Part shown: positions 45,940 to 56,619 of the stretch, one piece after another | Numbering within the stretch: position 1 is the stretch's first letter | Layout of the letters: every line of letters starts with the position of its first letter | Assembly (NCBI GenBank): GCA_945878375.1 | Contig: CAMDWG010000004.1 | Location: 1 to 64,000 of the forward strand | DNA from: Roseomonas mucosa | GTDB lineage: Bacteria; Pseudomonadota; Alphaproteobacteria; Acetobacterales; Acetobacteraceae | DNA length: 64,000 bases | Direction of reading: 5' to 3' | Made by a program: the position numbers and the translations under genes | The notes under the pieces: model-generated | Told to the model about the DNA's origin: nothing | The model's input: the letters and a program-made list of their open reading frames with translations, nothing else | Database searches by the model: none

Positions 45940-46820
45940 TGGAGACGCGCGTCGAGAAGATCCTGGCCCGCTACCGGGTCGAGGACGGCACGGGATTCCG
46001 GCTGCGCGCCCACAAGCCGGATGACGATGGCGGGCTCGACCTCGACAAGGATGGCGCGCCGGAGATGCTGAACCGCGGCGTGCAATACCTCGCGACGCAG
46101 CAGGACATGCTCTACGCGCAGGATCGCTGGTCGGTCCTGTGCATCTTCCAGGCGATGGATGCGGCGGGGAAGGACAGCGCGATCAAGCACGTCTTCTCCG
46201 GCGTCAATCCGCAAGGCTGCCATGTGGCGTCCTTCAAGGCGCCGAGCGCGACGGAACTCGACCATGATTTCCTCTGGCGGCACCAGCATTGGCTGCCGCA
46301 GCGCGGCCAGATCGGGATCCACAACCGGTCCTGGTACGAGGAAGTGCTGGTGGCGCGCGTCCATCCCACGATCCTCGACCGCCAGAAGCTGCCGCCGAAG
46401 CTGGTGACGAAGCGCATATGGAACGAGCGGCTGGAGGATATCGCGGCTTATGAACGCTACCTGTCGCGGCAGGGCGTGGTGGTGCTGAAGTTCTTCCTGC
46501 ATGTGAGCGAGGAGGAACAGCGCCGCCGCTTCCTGAAGCGGATCGATGAGCCGGAGAAGAACTGGAAGTTCAGCGCGAATGACGTCACGGAACGCCAGCA
46601 CTGGGGCGACTACATGAAGGCCTACCAGGCCGCGATCCGATCCACCGCCGCGCCGCACGCGCCCTGGTATGTCGTGCCCGCGGACCGGAAATGGTTCACG
46701 CGCCTCGTCGTCGTCGCCGCCATCGCCCGCGCGTTGGAAGGTCTCGGCCTGCACTACCCCGAAGTGACGACGGCGCAGCGCCAGGCGCTGATGCAGGCCA
46801 GGGAGGCGCTGGAGGCGTGA
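45936..46820 (+). CDS. ppk2: Polyphosphate kinase 2 family protein
   Basis: A 294-residue PPK2 P-loop kinase. It has Walker A (FQAMDAAGKDSAIKHV), the GVNPQGCHVASFKAP block, DHDFLWRHQHWLPQRGQIGIHNRSWYEEV (given in part as NRSWYEEVLVARVHP) and RFLKRIDEPEKNWKFS. PPK2 enzymes phosphorylate nucleoside mono- or diphosphates with polyphosphate; this sequence resembles the nucleotide-monophosphate class. Start by ATG 45936 (GAGGCG upstream) overlapping the MFS stop; ATG 45939 is equally possible. Confidence 0.92.
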   Translation: MMETRVEKILARYRVEDGTGFRLRAHKPDDDGGLDLDKDGAPEMLNRGVQYLATQQDMLYAQDRWSVLCIFQAMDAAGKDSAIKHVFSGVNPQGCHVASFKAPSATELDHDFLWRHQHWLPQRGQIGIHNRSWYEEVLVARVHPTILDRQKLPPKLVTKRIWNERLEDIAAYERYLSRQGVVVLKFFLHVSEEEQRRRFLKRIDEPEKNWKFSANDVTERQHWGDYMKAYQAAIRSTAAPHAPWYVVPADRKWFTRLVVVAAIARALEGLGLHYPEVTTAQRQALMQAREALEA

Positions 46821-46856
46821 CCGCGTGAGTGGGCCACGCCTTTGCGGGGCGTGCGC

Positions 46857-47216
46857 CTACCCCTGACCCGTTCCCTCCAGCGCGTCCAGCACATGGAAGG
46901 AATAGGTCAGCGCGGCGCCGGCATTGAGCGCGATGGCGACGCCGAGCGCCTCCACGATCTCTTCCTTCGTGGCACCTGCGGCCTTCGCCTTGCGCGCATG
47001 GGCGTCGATGCAGCCCTGGCACTTGGTGGTGACGGCCACCGCCAGCGCGATGAACTCGCGCGTCTTGGCGTCGATATGCTTGGTGGTGGACGCACCGCGA
47101 TTCAGCGCGCCGAAGCCCTTGATGAGCTCGGGGTGCAGGGCAGAGAATTCCTTGCCGCGCTCGCGCAGGCCCGCGCTGTAGCTGTCCCAATCCTCGATCC
47201 GCGTGTCGGTCGTCAC
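46857..47216 (-). CDS. AhpD/carboxymuconolactone-decarboxylase-like protein
   Basis: A 119-residue AhpD-like alpha-helical protein. It has the redox CxxC in TTKCQGCIDAHARKAKAAG with nearby Glu and His, the pattern of peroxidase-coupled AhpD proteins. GTG start at 47216 with GGGGGAG upstream. It stands alone, convergent with PPK2. Confidence 0.9.
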   Translation of the reverse strand: MTTDTRIEDWDSYSAGLRERGKEFSALHPELIKGFGALNRGASTTKHIDAKTREFIALAVAVTTKCQGCIDAHARKAKAAGATKEEIVEALGVAIALNAGAALTYSFHVLDALEGTGQG

Positions 47217-47395
47217 CGAAGGTCTCCCCCTGGATGAAGAAAGGCGTGGCCCCAAGGGCCCACGCCGGTACGAAGTCCGTCAGTCTCAGGCGCGGGCTGG
47301 AACGCCTCACCAAAGACATCTCCACCCCTGGGCGGCGCCGCGGCTTTGCCGCAGCAACGCAGCTCACCCGTGCAAGAACAGCACCAAAGACGGGG

Positions 47396-47428
47396 TCCCC
47401 GCAAAGCCGCGAAGCGGTTTTGTGGGGA
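47396..47428 (-). terminator. Stem-loop after clpA
   Basis: A 14-bp stem with G-T wobbles (47396-47410 with 47414-47428) lies 3 bases past the clpA stop. On the minus strand no long T-run follows, so the terminator assignment rests on position and stability. Confidence 0.55.
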
Positions 47429-47431
47429 ATG

Positions 47432-49795
<2,364 letters not shown>

Positions 49796-50006
49796 GCTGG
49801 TGACGCTCCCTAACGGGTGACCGGGGCGCTCAGCGGAGCGTCCAAGCCGGGGTTGCCCTGAATGTGGTCACGCCCTCCCCCTTGCGACAGGGGCCCGCCT
49901 TCTTGTTCCGGGCGGGTGCCCCAAAAGCCGGTCATGGGCAGGCATGGCGGAAAGCGGGTGGCAAAGTCCAGAAGGAATGGTGCCGCGGCCTGCCGAGCGC
50001 GACACA

Positions 50007-50366
50007 TCACTCCTTTTCGATGGTGCATTGGAGCGGATGCTGATTCTGCCGCGCCAGGTCCATCACCTGCGTCACCTTGTGCTCGGCGACCTCGTAGGTG
50101 AAGACCCCACAGACGCCCACGCCGCGCCGGTGCACATGCAGCATGATCCGCGTCGCCTCGTCCCGGGTCTTGGCGAAGAAGCGTTCGAGGACATGCACGA
50201 CGAATTCCATCGGCGTGTAGTCGTCGTTCAGCATCAGCACCTTGTACATCGCCGGCTTGCGGGTGCGCGGGCGCGCCTTGACGACGACGCCGGTGTTCGG
50301 CCCCTCGGTGCCATTGCCTGTGCCGTTGCCGCCGCCCGGCCCGTTGCGCTTGTCGGTGTCGCTCAT
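50007..50366 (-). CDS. clpS: ClpA adaptor protein ClpS
   Basis: A 119-residue adaptor. It has the conserved [19 protein letters not shown] pocket helix and [21 protein letters not shown], which bind bulky N-terminal residues. A Gly/Asn-rich N-terminal extension of about 25 residues is longer than E. coli ClpS but common in this group. ATG at 50366. Confidence 0.96.
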   Translation of the reverse strand: MSDTDKRNGPGGGNGTGNGTEGPNTGVVVKARPRTRKPAMYKVLMLNDDYTPMEFVVHVLERFFAKTRDEATRIMLHVHRRGVGVCGVFTYEVAEHKVTQVMDLARQNQHPLQCTIEKE

Positions 50367-50383
50367 GCCTGCCTTGGTGCGCG

Positions 50384-50411
50384 TGGTCTGGTCGAAGTGG
50401 TCTGGTCGAAG
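50384..50411. repeat. 14-bp tandem duplication in the clpS leader
   Basis: TGGTCTGGTCGAAG occurs twice in a row, 50384-50397 and 50398-50411, 18 bases upstream of the clpS start. It may shift spacing between a promoter and the start. Confidence 0.7.
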
Positions 50412-50584
50412 TGGTGACGATGCCGGACACCACGGGGCGGCCGGAACCGAGCCCGCCCGGCGCCCCCCGTCCGCGGGGGCGCCGGCACAGGATATCGGAG
50501 CGCCGGGCCGGGAGTGAAGGGCCTGCAGCGATGATGCGCAAGGAAGGTGACCGCGACGTTGCGGCCTTTCCCGCCCCAAGACGC

Positions 50585-50629
50585 AAAAAGGCCCGGCCAG
50601 CCCACCCCGAAGGATGGCCCGGCCGGGCC
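50585..50629 (-). terminator. Intrinsic terminator of the phasin gene
   Basis: On the minus strand GGCCCGGCC (50621-50629 arm) pairs with 50590-50598 over 9 bp, with an intervening loop and a T5 run at 50585-50589. It begins 40 bases past the phasin stop. Confidence 0.85.
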
Positions 50630-50668
50630 CAGCATCGATCGGCCCGGGGCAGCGCCCGGGCTGTCGGA

Positions 50669-51178
50669 TCAGGCCGCGAGCGGCTTGCCGAACTTCTCGG
50701 CCGCGAGCGTCATGCGCGCGGTGATCGGGGCCGCGGCCTGCTCGGCCAGGCGGAGCGAGGCTTCCTGCAGCTTGGAGGCTTCGCTCATGGACCGCTCCAT
50801 GGACGCCTTGGCGAAGGCGGCCTGGATGTCGGCGGCTTCCTTCAGGGACTTCACGGCGGCCAGGGCCTTGGCGCTTTCCAGGGCGTGGTCGGTCAGGGCC
50901 TGCGTCACCGCGAAGACCTGCTTGCCGATGTCCTGGAAGCCGACGGCGAAAAGCTGCGCCGACTTGGTCATCGCCTCGATATTGCCGCGGCCGAACTCAG
51001 CGGCCTCCTCGGCGGCCTTGAAGAACGTCTCGGCCTGCTTCGTCACCTGTTCCATGCTCTTCTCCATCGTTGCACGCGCCTGCTCGGCGCCGTTCTCAAC
51101 CATCTTCTTCGCCTGCGCGCCCTGCGCCGACGCAACCAGCGCGATCGCGCGCTTGGTGTCCTTGGGTTCCGATGCCAT
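50669..51178 (-). CDS. Phasin family protein
   Basis: A 169-residue amphipathic helical protein of the phasin family ([36 protein letters not shown]). Phasins coat polyhydroxyalkanoate granules. The ATG at 51178 is chosen because the family N-terminus is Lys/Asp-rich as here ([11 protein letters not shown]). Upstream are two PhaR-type TGC-rich sites, typical for phasin promoters in alphaproteobacteria, so repression until PHA accumulates is likely. Confidence 0.9.
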   Translation of the reverse strand: MASEPKDTKRAIALVASAQGAQAKKMVENGAEQARATMEKSMEQVTKQAETFFKAAEEAAEFGRGNIEAMTKSAQLFAVGFQDIGKQVFAVTQALTDHALESAKALAAVKSLKEAADIQAAFAKASMERSMSEASKLQEASLRLAEQAAAPITARMTLAAEKFGKPLAA

Positions 51179-51247
51179 GGTCCCGCTCCTTCGCTGGCGG
51201 CGGGGCCGATGGCCCGCCGGGAGCCGAGAACCCGGCCCCGAGGATTT

Positions 51248-51262
51248 TGCTGCACCGCAGCA
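51248..51262. promoter_or_regulatory. PhaR-type operator, site 1
   Basis: The stretch TGCTGC-ACC-GCAGCA is a perfect 6-bp inverted repeat with a 3-base spacer, and contains CTGC-N3-GCAG, the pattern reported for PhaR sites in related alphaproteobacteria. It lies 70 bases upstream of the phasin start. Confidence 0.65.
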
Positions 51263-51308
51263 CGTGACCCTATCTAGGTGGCCCCGTTGGGCTCTTGCAA
51301 GCATTTTT

Positions 51309-51321
51309 TTGCAGTGCAGCA
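51309..51321. promoter_or_regulatory. PhaR-type operator, site 2
   Basis: TTGCAGTGCAGCA directly after a T7 run. It has the TGC/GCA periodicity of PhaR sites but only half-site quality, about 60 bases upstream of site 1. Confidence 0.5.
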
Positions 51322-51551
51322 TAAAACCACGGTAACCCTGCCAAGCGACCCGCGCACCACCCAGGATCTCCACCCGCGGGGCAGCGGATATCGAAGGTTG
51401 CACCTCGCGCCACGCCGCAACTTCACCCGCCAAGTGATTGCCTTAACTGTCCGTTCTATCTTTGGACGCTGGACAGCGCGCGACGGTATTCAATAGATTG
51501 GTTCGACCGACGTGGCCCGAGGGGGTGCTGCGCCAGGGGGAATCATCGCGG

Positions 51552-52841
51552 ATGCGTCTTGGGCATGCCCTGCGCGGGAGCCTTCTGGCTTGCGCCTTCC
51601 TCGCCATCGGGGCGATCACCCTGACGGCACCCGCCGCCGCCCAGATCGGCAGCCCGCGCTACGCGGCCATCGTGGTCGAGAACCGCAGCGGCAACGTCCT
51701 GGTCGCCGCCAATGCGGATGAGACGCGCCACCCCGCCTCGCTCACCAAGATGATGACGCTCTACATGGTGTTCGAGGCGCTGCGGGAAGGCCGGCTCGCG
51801 CTCGACAGCCGGATCACCTTCTCCGACGAAGCCGCCTCCCGCCCCCCGTCCAAGCTTGGCATCCCGGCCGGGCGGTCGATCTCGGTGGAACAGGCGATCC
51901 TCGCGCTGGTCACGCGCTCGGCCAATGACGTGGCCGCGGCAGTGGGTGAGCGGCTGTCCGGCGGGTCGGAGGCGCGCTTCGGCCAGATGATGACGCTGCG
52001 CGCCCGCGCGCTCGGCATGACGCGCACCACCTTCCGCAACGCGTCCGGCCTGCCGGATCCGGAGCAAGTGACGACGGCACGGGACATGGCGACCCTCGGG
52101 CGGCGCCTGATCGCGGATTTCCCGGAGCGCTACCACTATTTCGGGGTCAGCCACGCGCAGTTCGGCGGGCTTCGCATCCGCAACCACAACCGAATGCTGG
52201 AAAGCTACGAGGGCGTGGACGGCATCAAGACCGGATTCATCAATGCCTCCGGCTTCAACATCGTGACCAGCGCCAGCCGCGGCGGGCAGCGGGTGGTCGG
52301 CGCGGTGTTCGGCGGCACGTCCTGGCATGAGCGCGACCGGCACATGGCGGGGCTGCTCGATCGCGGCTTCGACCGGCTTGGCGTCGCCGGGCGGGCCACC
52401 ACGCAGTCGCCGGGGCTGCTGCGCACCGCGCAGGCCGCCTCCCTGCCCGGCCGCCCGGTGGCGCAGCCCGTGCGGGCGACGCAACCGGTCGCCCGCACCG
52501 CCGCGCCGCGCACCCGGCAGGCGGCGCAGCCGGCACGGACCACCAGCCGCAGCACTGCCCGCCGCCCGCCGCAAGCCGCCGCGCCGGCCACGGCCCGCAG
52601 CCAGGCCCGGCCGCGAAGCCAGGCGGCCAGCCAGCCGCGCAGCACGGCCACCCGCCCGGTGGCCACAACAAGCCGACCCGTGGCCACACGCCAGCCCACC
52701 CAGGCGCGCCCGCCGGCGCCCCCGCGCCCAACTGGCACGACGGCTCGCCCGACCTCGGCCACCCGCCAGGCACCGCCGCAGGTCACGCCTGCCATCGTCC
52801 CGCGCGGCGGCGCCCCGATCCGGACCGCCGAGCTGCGATAA
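51552..52841 (+). CDS. D-alanyl-D-alanine carboxypeptidase (PBP5/6 type)
   Basis: A 429-residue low-molecular-weight penicillin-binding protein. A signal peptide (ACAFLAIGAITLTAPAAA) precedes the SxxK motif (PASLTKMM), SxN (SAND) and KTG (GIKTGFINASG). The C-terminal ~140 residues are Ala/Pro/Arg/Thr-rich with no anchoring helix or SPOR domain seen. It trims the terminal D-Ala of muropeptides. ATG at 51552; an upstream in-frame ATG at 51462 would add a non-signal leader. Confidence 0.95.
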   Translation: MRLGHALRGSLLACAFLAIGAITLTAPAAAQIGSPRYAAIVVENRSGNVLVAANADETRHPASLTKMMTLYMVFEALREGRLALDSRITFSDEAASRPPSKLGIPAGRSISVEQAILALVTRSANDVAAAVGERLSGGSEARFGQMMTLRARALGMTRTTFRNASGLPDPEQVTTARDMATLGRRLIADFPERYHYFGVSHAQFGGLRIRNHNRMLESYEGVDGIKTGFINASGFNIVTSASRGGQRVVGAVFGGTSWHERDRHMAGLLDRGFDRLGVAGRATTQSPGLLRTAQAASLPGRPVAQPVRATQPVARTAAPRTRQAAQPARTTSRSTARRPPQAAAPATARSQARPRSQAASQPRSTATRPVATTSRPVATRQPTQARPPAPPRPTGTTARPTSATRQAPPQVTPAIVPRGGAPIRTAELR

Positions 52842-53012
52842 TCATGCGATAAGCGTTAGGGCTGTTTTTGAGACGGTTATCTTTTTCTTGACACTTCGCC
52901 GTTCAGGGTTCATTCATCCCTGGCGCGCGGTTGGCTCCGCTCGCACACGCGGAAGTGGCCAGGCCTTCCCCGCTGTCGCCGTATCCTGGCAGGCCACCCG
53001 AGGGTGGCGCGG

Positions 53013-53969
53013 ATGGCGAGCATGGTTGAGGCAGGACTTCCGATCGCGGGCATCACCGGTATCCTGAACAGCGCCAGCGGCGGCCGGCTGCGGCCCGCCC
53101 GCGCGGAGGAAGGAATCGGCCTGGTCTGGCAGGCCGACGCTCCCTTCCCGGCCGCCCTTCCGTTCGAACTCGGCCTCCCGACCCCGCTGGGCTTGCCCAC
53201 GGCCAGCCAAGCGCCGCTCCCTTGGGAACTTCCCCCCGCCTGGGACGCCTTCACCTGGTCGTCCGTCGAATGGGCCGCGGAGGCCACGGCCGCCCCCGAC
53301 CTGCCGTTCGAACTCGGCCTTCCGACCCCGCTGGGCTTGCCCACGGCCAGCCCGGCGCCGCTCCCTTGGCAATTTCCCCCTGCCTGGGACGCCTTCACCT
53401 GGTCGCCCGTCGAATGGACCGCGGAGGCCACGGCCGCCCCCGAGCGGCACAACGCCCCCGACAACATCCGCGTCGCACCCGGACTGCTGCCGGACGCGCC
53501 CAACTGGTTGCCGCCAGAAACATGGGGCACGGGCCCGGCGCCTGTTCCCCTGCTGCCCACCGGCCCGGACCCGGCCGAGCCGGACTCCCCGCTCTCCGAG
53601 CCGGGCCCGGTGCCGCCCCGTCCCCCTGGCCTGCCCGAGCCCCTCTTCCCGCCGCCGGTGCTCGAAGGCAGCGCCGCGCGGGAGGTCTCGGTGCCGGAAG
53701 GGCTTGAGGATGCGATCCATCAGCCCGGCGTGACCGACCGGCCGGCGGAGGGTCTCGGCTGGCGGATCACCGGGGGCGCGGATTCGGCGCTGCTGCTGAT
53801 GGACCCCGCCGCCGGCACGCTGCGCTTCCTGACGGCGCCGGATGCCGCCCAGCCGGCCGATGCCGATGGCGACAACCGCTACGAGGTGATCTTCGAGGTC
53901 CGCGACGGCTGGGGCGCGGCCAGCACGCAGCGCCTGACCATCAGGGTCGAGGATTCGGTCTGGATGTAG
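53013..53969 (+). CDS. Pro-rich protein with duplicated segment and a cadherin-like domain
   Basis: A 318-residue protein. Residues ~50-145 are two 48-residue near-identical copies of a Pro/Trp-rich segment (LPFELGLPTPLGLPTAS; LPPAWDAFTWS). A Pro-rich linker follows, and the C-terminal ~100 residues look like a cadherin-type or Ig-like domain (DADGDNRYEVIFEVRDGWGAAS). No clear signal peptide; the start at 53013 is uncertain (GTG 53004 or ATG 53022 possible). GAGGG precedes it. TTGACA at 52888-52893 may be its promoter. No family match for the front part. Confidence 0.75.
   Translation: MASMVEAGLPIAGITGILNSASGGRLRPARAEEGIGLVWQADAPFPAALPFELGLPTPLGLPTASQAPLPWELPPAWDAFTWSSVEWAAEATAAPDLPFELGLPTPLGLPTASPAPLPWQFPPAWDAFTWSPVEWTAEATAAPERHNAPDNIRVAPGLLPDAPNWLPPETWGTGPAPVPLLPTGPDPAEPDSPLSEPGPVPPRPPGLPEPLFPPPVLEGSAAREVSVPEGLEDAIHQPGVTDRPAEGLGWRITGGADSALLLMDPAAGTLRFLTAPDAAQPADADGDNRYEVIFEVRDGWGAASTQRLTIRVEDSVWM
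53161..53448 (+). repeat. Two tandem 144-bp direct repeats
   Basis: The DNA from about 53161 is repeated from 53305, 144 bases later, in the same frame. The copies differ at only a few codons (for example Gln/Pro, Glu/Gln, Ser/Pro). It is a recent in-frame duplication. Confidence 0.85.
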
Positions 53970-54000
53970 GCGCCCCGCGAAACCGCCGCCCGGTCTTGAA

Positions 54001-54023
54001 AGGCGCCCCTTATGGGGTCGCCT
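54001..54023. terminator. Stem-loop between convergent genes
   Basis: AGGCGCCCC pairs with GGGGTCGCCT around TTAT, with one bulge. It overlaps the ymdB stop and could stop both convergent transcripts. Confidence 0.5.
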
Positions 54024-54825
54024 GGCTCAGCCGCCCGCCCCGGCGCAGCGGGGCGATGCGGGTCGCGAGGCCGGTCGCGTCGTCGGTCTCCACGAACAGG
54101 CCGCAGACCGTCGCCTCTCCCTCGGCCGGCGACAGCTTCTCGCCTGGCACCTTCTTCCAGAAGCGCAGCGCGGCCGCGCCCTTTTCCATGCCGATCACGC
54201 TGTCATAGTCGCCGCACATGCCGGCATCGGTCTGATAGGCGGTGCCGCCCGGCAGGATCTGGTGATCTGCGCTCGGCGTATGGGTATGCGTGCCGACCAC
54301 CACCGACAGGCGGCCATCGAAGCTGTGGCCCATCGCCAGCTTCTCGCTGCTCGCCTCCGCGTGGAAGTCGAGCACCGCCGCGGCGACCGTCCCGCCCTGC
54401 CCCATCCGGTGCCCGGCCAGCGCGGCCTGCACGCCCCGGAAGGGATCGTCGAGGGCGTCCATGAACAGCCGGCCCATCGCGTTCATCACCAGCGCACGTC
54501 GACCGCCCCCGGCCTCGATCACCGCCGCCCCCCGGCCGGGCGTGCCGGGGGGGTAGTTCAGCGGGCGCAGCAGGCGCGGCTCCGTTTCCATGTAGGGGAT
54601 GATCTCCCGCCGGTCCCAGCTGTGATTGCCGAGGGTGATGCAATCCGCGCCAGCCGCGAAGATCGCGCGCGCCATGTCGGGCGCCAGGCCGAAGCCGTGG
54701 CTGGCATTCTCGGCATTCACGATGACGCAATCGAGCGCGAGTTCGGCCCGCAGGCCCGGCAGGGCGGCGATCACGGCGTCGCGGCCCGACCGGCCGACGA
54801 CATCTCCAAGGAACAGGATCCGCAA
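54010..54825 (-). CDS. ymdB: YmdB-family metallophosphoesterase
   Basis: A 271-residue calcineurin-like phosphoesterase of the YmdB family. Metal-binding blocks are FLGDVVGRSGRDAV, IVNAENASHGFGL, LGNHSWDRREI and GTHTHTPSADHQI. In Bacillus the homologue hydrolyses 2',3'- and 3',5'-cyclic nucleotides. It starts 6 bases after the cyclo-ligase gene, a pairing often seen. Confidence 0.94.
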   Translation of the reverse strand: MRILFLGDVVGRSGRDAVIAALPGLRAELALDCVIVNAENASHGFGLAPDMARAIFAAGADCITLGNHSWDRREIIPYMETEPRLLRPLNYPPGTPGRGAAVIEAGGGRRALVMNAMGRLFMDALDDPFRGVQAALAGHRMGQGGTVAAAVLDFHAEASSEKLAMGHSFDGRLSVVVGTHTHTPSADHQILPGGTAYQTDAGMCGDYDSVIGMEKGAAALRFWKKVPGEKLSPAEGEATVCGLFVETDDATGLATRIAPLRRGGRLSQATP

Positions 54826-54831
54826 GACGGC

Positions 54832-55404
54832 TCAGCTTTCGGCGATGACCAGCCCCGCCTCCGTGGCGATGGCCGCTAGGCGCGCGTCCTCGGGCCCGGC
54901 GGGCACTTCGTCAAGCTCCTGCGCGGCATGGGCGATGCCGAGCGCGACCGCGCCGGGCAGCGCCGCCAGGGTGCGGTCGTAATACCCGCCGCCATAACCC
55001 AGCCGATAGCCGCGCCGGTCGAAGGCGAGCAGCGGCACCAGCAGGAAGGTGGGGCTCAGCGCCTCGGCGGTCGATGCTGGCTGGCGCGTGCCCATCGGCC
55101 CCCGTTCCAGCGCATCGCCTGGTTCCCAGCGGCGGAAGGACAGCGGGGCGCCGCGCGGGGGCGTGACCGGCAGCACGAGGGTGTGGCCGCGGTCATGCAG
55201 CGCGTGCAGCAGCGGGCGGGGGTCGATCTCCTGCCCCATCGGCCAGAAGCCGGCGACGATGGCGCCTTCGGGCGGCGGCATACCATCCAGCACCACCCGC
55301 ACCAGCGCGGCGCCGAGCGCGGGGTCCAACGCCGCCCGGCGCGCCAGCGCGGCCCGGCGGGCCTCGGCCTTCAGATCGGCCAGCAGGACAGGGCAGAATT
55401 CCAT
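54832..55404 (-). CDS. 5-formyltetrahydrofolate cyclo-ligase
   Basis: A 190-residue enzyme that turns 5-formyl-THF into methenyl-THF with ATP. It has the Lys/Arg-rich start (LKAEARRAALARRAAL), FWPMGQEIDPRPL, the GYRLGYGGGYYDRTLA signature loop and the late PVLLADL region. The ATG at 55404 is used because the frame upstream is repeat DNA. Gene order zapA-(6S RNA)-cyclo-ligase is widely conserved in proteobacteria. Confidence 0.93.
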   Translation of the reverse strand: MEFCPVLLADLKAEARRAALARRAALDPALGAALVRVVLDGMPPPEGAIVAGFWPMGQEIDPRPLLHALHDRGHTLVLPVTPPRGAPLSFRRWEPGDALERGPMGTRQPASTAEALSPTFLLVPLLAFDRRGYRLGYGGGYYDRTLAALPGAVALGIAHAAQELDEVPAGPEDARLAAIATEAGLVIAES

Positions 55405-55440
55405 GGCTGTGATGCCTAGCGCCCCGCAACCAACCAGCAA

Positions 55441-55730
55441 AGAAGAAGAACAAGGGCCGCGAAAGCGGCCCCGCGCGCAGACTACCCTGCCCAGCTGGCG
55501 CGCCAGCGCGTCGGCGCGAAAGGCAAGCCGCCGGAGGCGGCGCCCGCCGTCTGAGGGCAGTAACAAAGGGCCGCGCAAGCGGCCCCGCGCGCAGACCACC
55601 ATCCCAACCGGCGTACCAGCGCGTCGGCGCGCAAGGCAAGCCGCCGGAGGCGGCGCCCGCCGTCTGAGGGCAAAGAAATAAGCCGCCGGAGGCGGCGCCC
55701 GCCGCTTGAGGGCGAAGAAAGAAAGCTGCG
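55441..55730 (+). repeat. Dispersed intergenic element, copy D (2.5 tandem units)
   Basis: Two tandem units of about 112 bp (aligned points 55454 and 55566; core palindromes at 55526 and 55639) and a third partial core from 55681. Each unit has a GGCCGC/GCGGCC arm, GCGCGCAGAC, then CAGCGCGTCGGCGCG, the GCCGCC-GGA-GGCGGC palindrome and CTGAGGGC (TTGAGGGC in the last). Matches copy B over the full length. Confidence 0.9.
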
Positions 55731-55739
55731 AAGCCACCA

Positions 55740-55862
55740 TGGCCGTGGGCGGGACAACCCTCCTGAGACCTGCTGTTGCAGGTGGGAGCCGGATACCCGG
55801 ACCACGATCCGGACAGAGCCAGCCCCCGGAGGTTGCTTATTGGCCCCGGGGGTTGAGATGCC
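55740..55862 (-). ncRNA. ssrS: 6S RNA candidate
   Basis: The minus-strand stretch between zapA and the cyclo-ligase is the usual place of 6S RNA. It can fold with a closing stem (CAACCCcC with GGAGGGTTG), an inner stem CCGGAT/ATCCGG, and a 6-bp hairpin ACCTGC-AACA-GCAGGT on the 3' side, similar to the small hairpin found in the 3' strand of the 6S bubble. Ends are approximate; I could not run a covariance search. 6S RNA binds housekeeping RNA polymerase in stationary phase. Confidence 0.5.
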
Positions 55863-55893
55863 ACACGCACCGGGCAGCCTCGCCCGGCCAGAG

Positions 55894-56223
55894 TTAGGCG
55901 CGGTCGAGGTTCTGGGCAATGCCCTCGATGCGCTCCGCGATGCGCGCGATACGTTCCGCCAGGCGCGGATCCTCGGCCGGCGCGGCGGTGGGCTGGCCCG
56001 ACCTGGCCTGCGCCACCGCCACCTTCAGATCATGCACCTCATCGGCCAGCAGCAGGGCTGCCAGCAGCAGCAGACGGCTTTCCCCGAACTGCCCGCCCAT
56101 CGACTTGATGGATGTGACCCGCTTCTCGACCTCGGAGGCCAGCGCGACCAGATGCGCTTCCTGCCCGTCCTCGCAGGAGACCGGGTGGCTATAGCCGCCG
56201 ACACGAACGGTGACCTGACCCAT
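55894..56223 (-). CDS. zapA: Cell-division protein ZapA
   Basis: A 109-residue ZapA (MGQVTVRVGGYSHPVSCEDGQ), with the typical globular start and C-terminal coiled coil. It bundles FtsZ filaments. The spacer to the cyclo-ligase gene carries the 6S candidate and a repeat. Confidence 0.93.
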   Translation of the reverse strand: MGQVTVRVGGYSHPVSCEDGQEAHLVALASEVEKRVTSIKSMGGQFGESRLLLLAALLLADEVHDLKVAVAQARSGQPTAAPAEDPRLAERIARIAERIEGIAQNLDRA

Positions 56224-56290
56224 GCGCTGCCGACCCTCATTCTGCCTGCCGCGCGCCCCGGCCGCGATGGCAGGGCGCGGAACTCACATC

Positions 56291-56500
56291 CTAGCTTTCG
56301 TCGCCGAGCGCGTTGCGGAGCCGCGCGATCGTCTCATCCAGCCGATCGGCGATGGCCTGCACCTGCTCACGCGGCACGCCTTCGCCCGCCGGCATGGTGG
56401 GCGCACGCGGCTTTGTCGCCGCGATCGCCAACTGCTCCACCGCCGCCTCGAGCCGCGCCAGCGCCTCATGGGCGCCTGTGGTTCCGGCGGCGCCGGCCAT
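56291..56500 (-). CDS. Small coiled-coil protein next to zapA (DUF4164-like)
   Basis: A 69-residue helical protein (EALARLEAAVEQLAIAATK; VQAIADRLDETIARLRNAL). Size, coiled coil and position before zapA match the DUF4164-like proteins of alphaproteobacteria; that identity is inferred, not certain. Start 56500 preferred (AAGG 8 bases upstream); ATG 56527 also in frame. Confidence 0.65.
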   Translation of the reverse strand: MAGAAGTTGAHEALARLEAAVEQLAIAATKPRAPTMPAGEGVPREQVQAIADRLDETIARLRNALGDES

Positions 56501-56619
56501 GGCCGTTACCTTGCGTGCGCCCGACACCCTGGTCCCCCGAACCCTGCTCCGCCCGGCTTCGCGAATCGCGACGAAGCCAAGGCTTGTCGCAGGCTTCGCC
56601 GCCGTTCATCACGCTTTGC

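Noticed and set aside
51444-51458. CtrA box (TTAA-N7-TTCT) upstream of the D,D-carboxypeptidase
   Set aside because: Only one half-site is intact, too weak to call.
55405-55740. N-terminal extension of the 5-FTHF cyclo-ligase through the repeat array
   Set aside because: Repeat units translate to low-complexity Arg/Pro/Ala sequence; the conserved protein starts at 55404.
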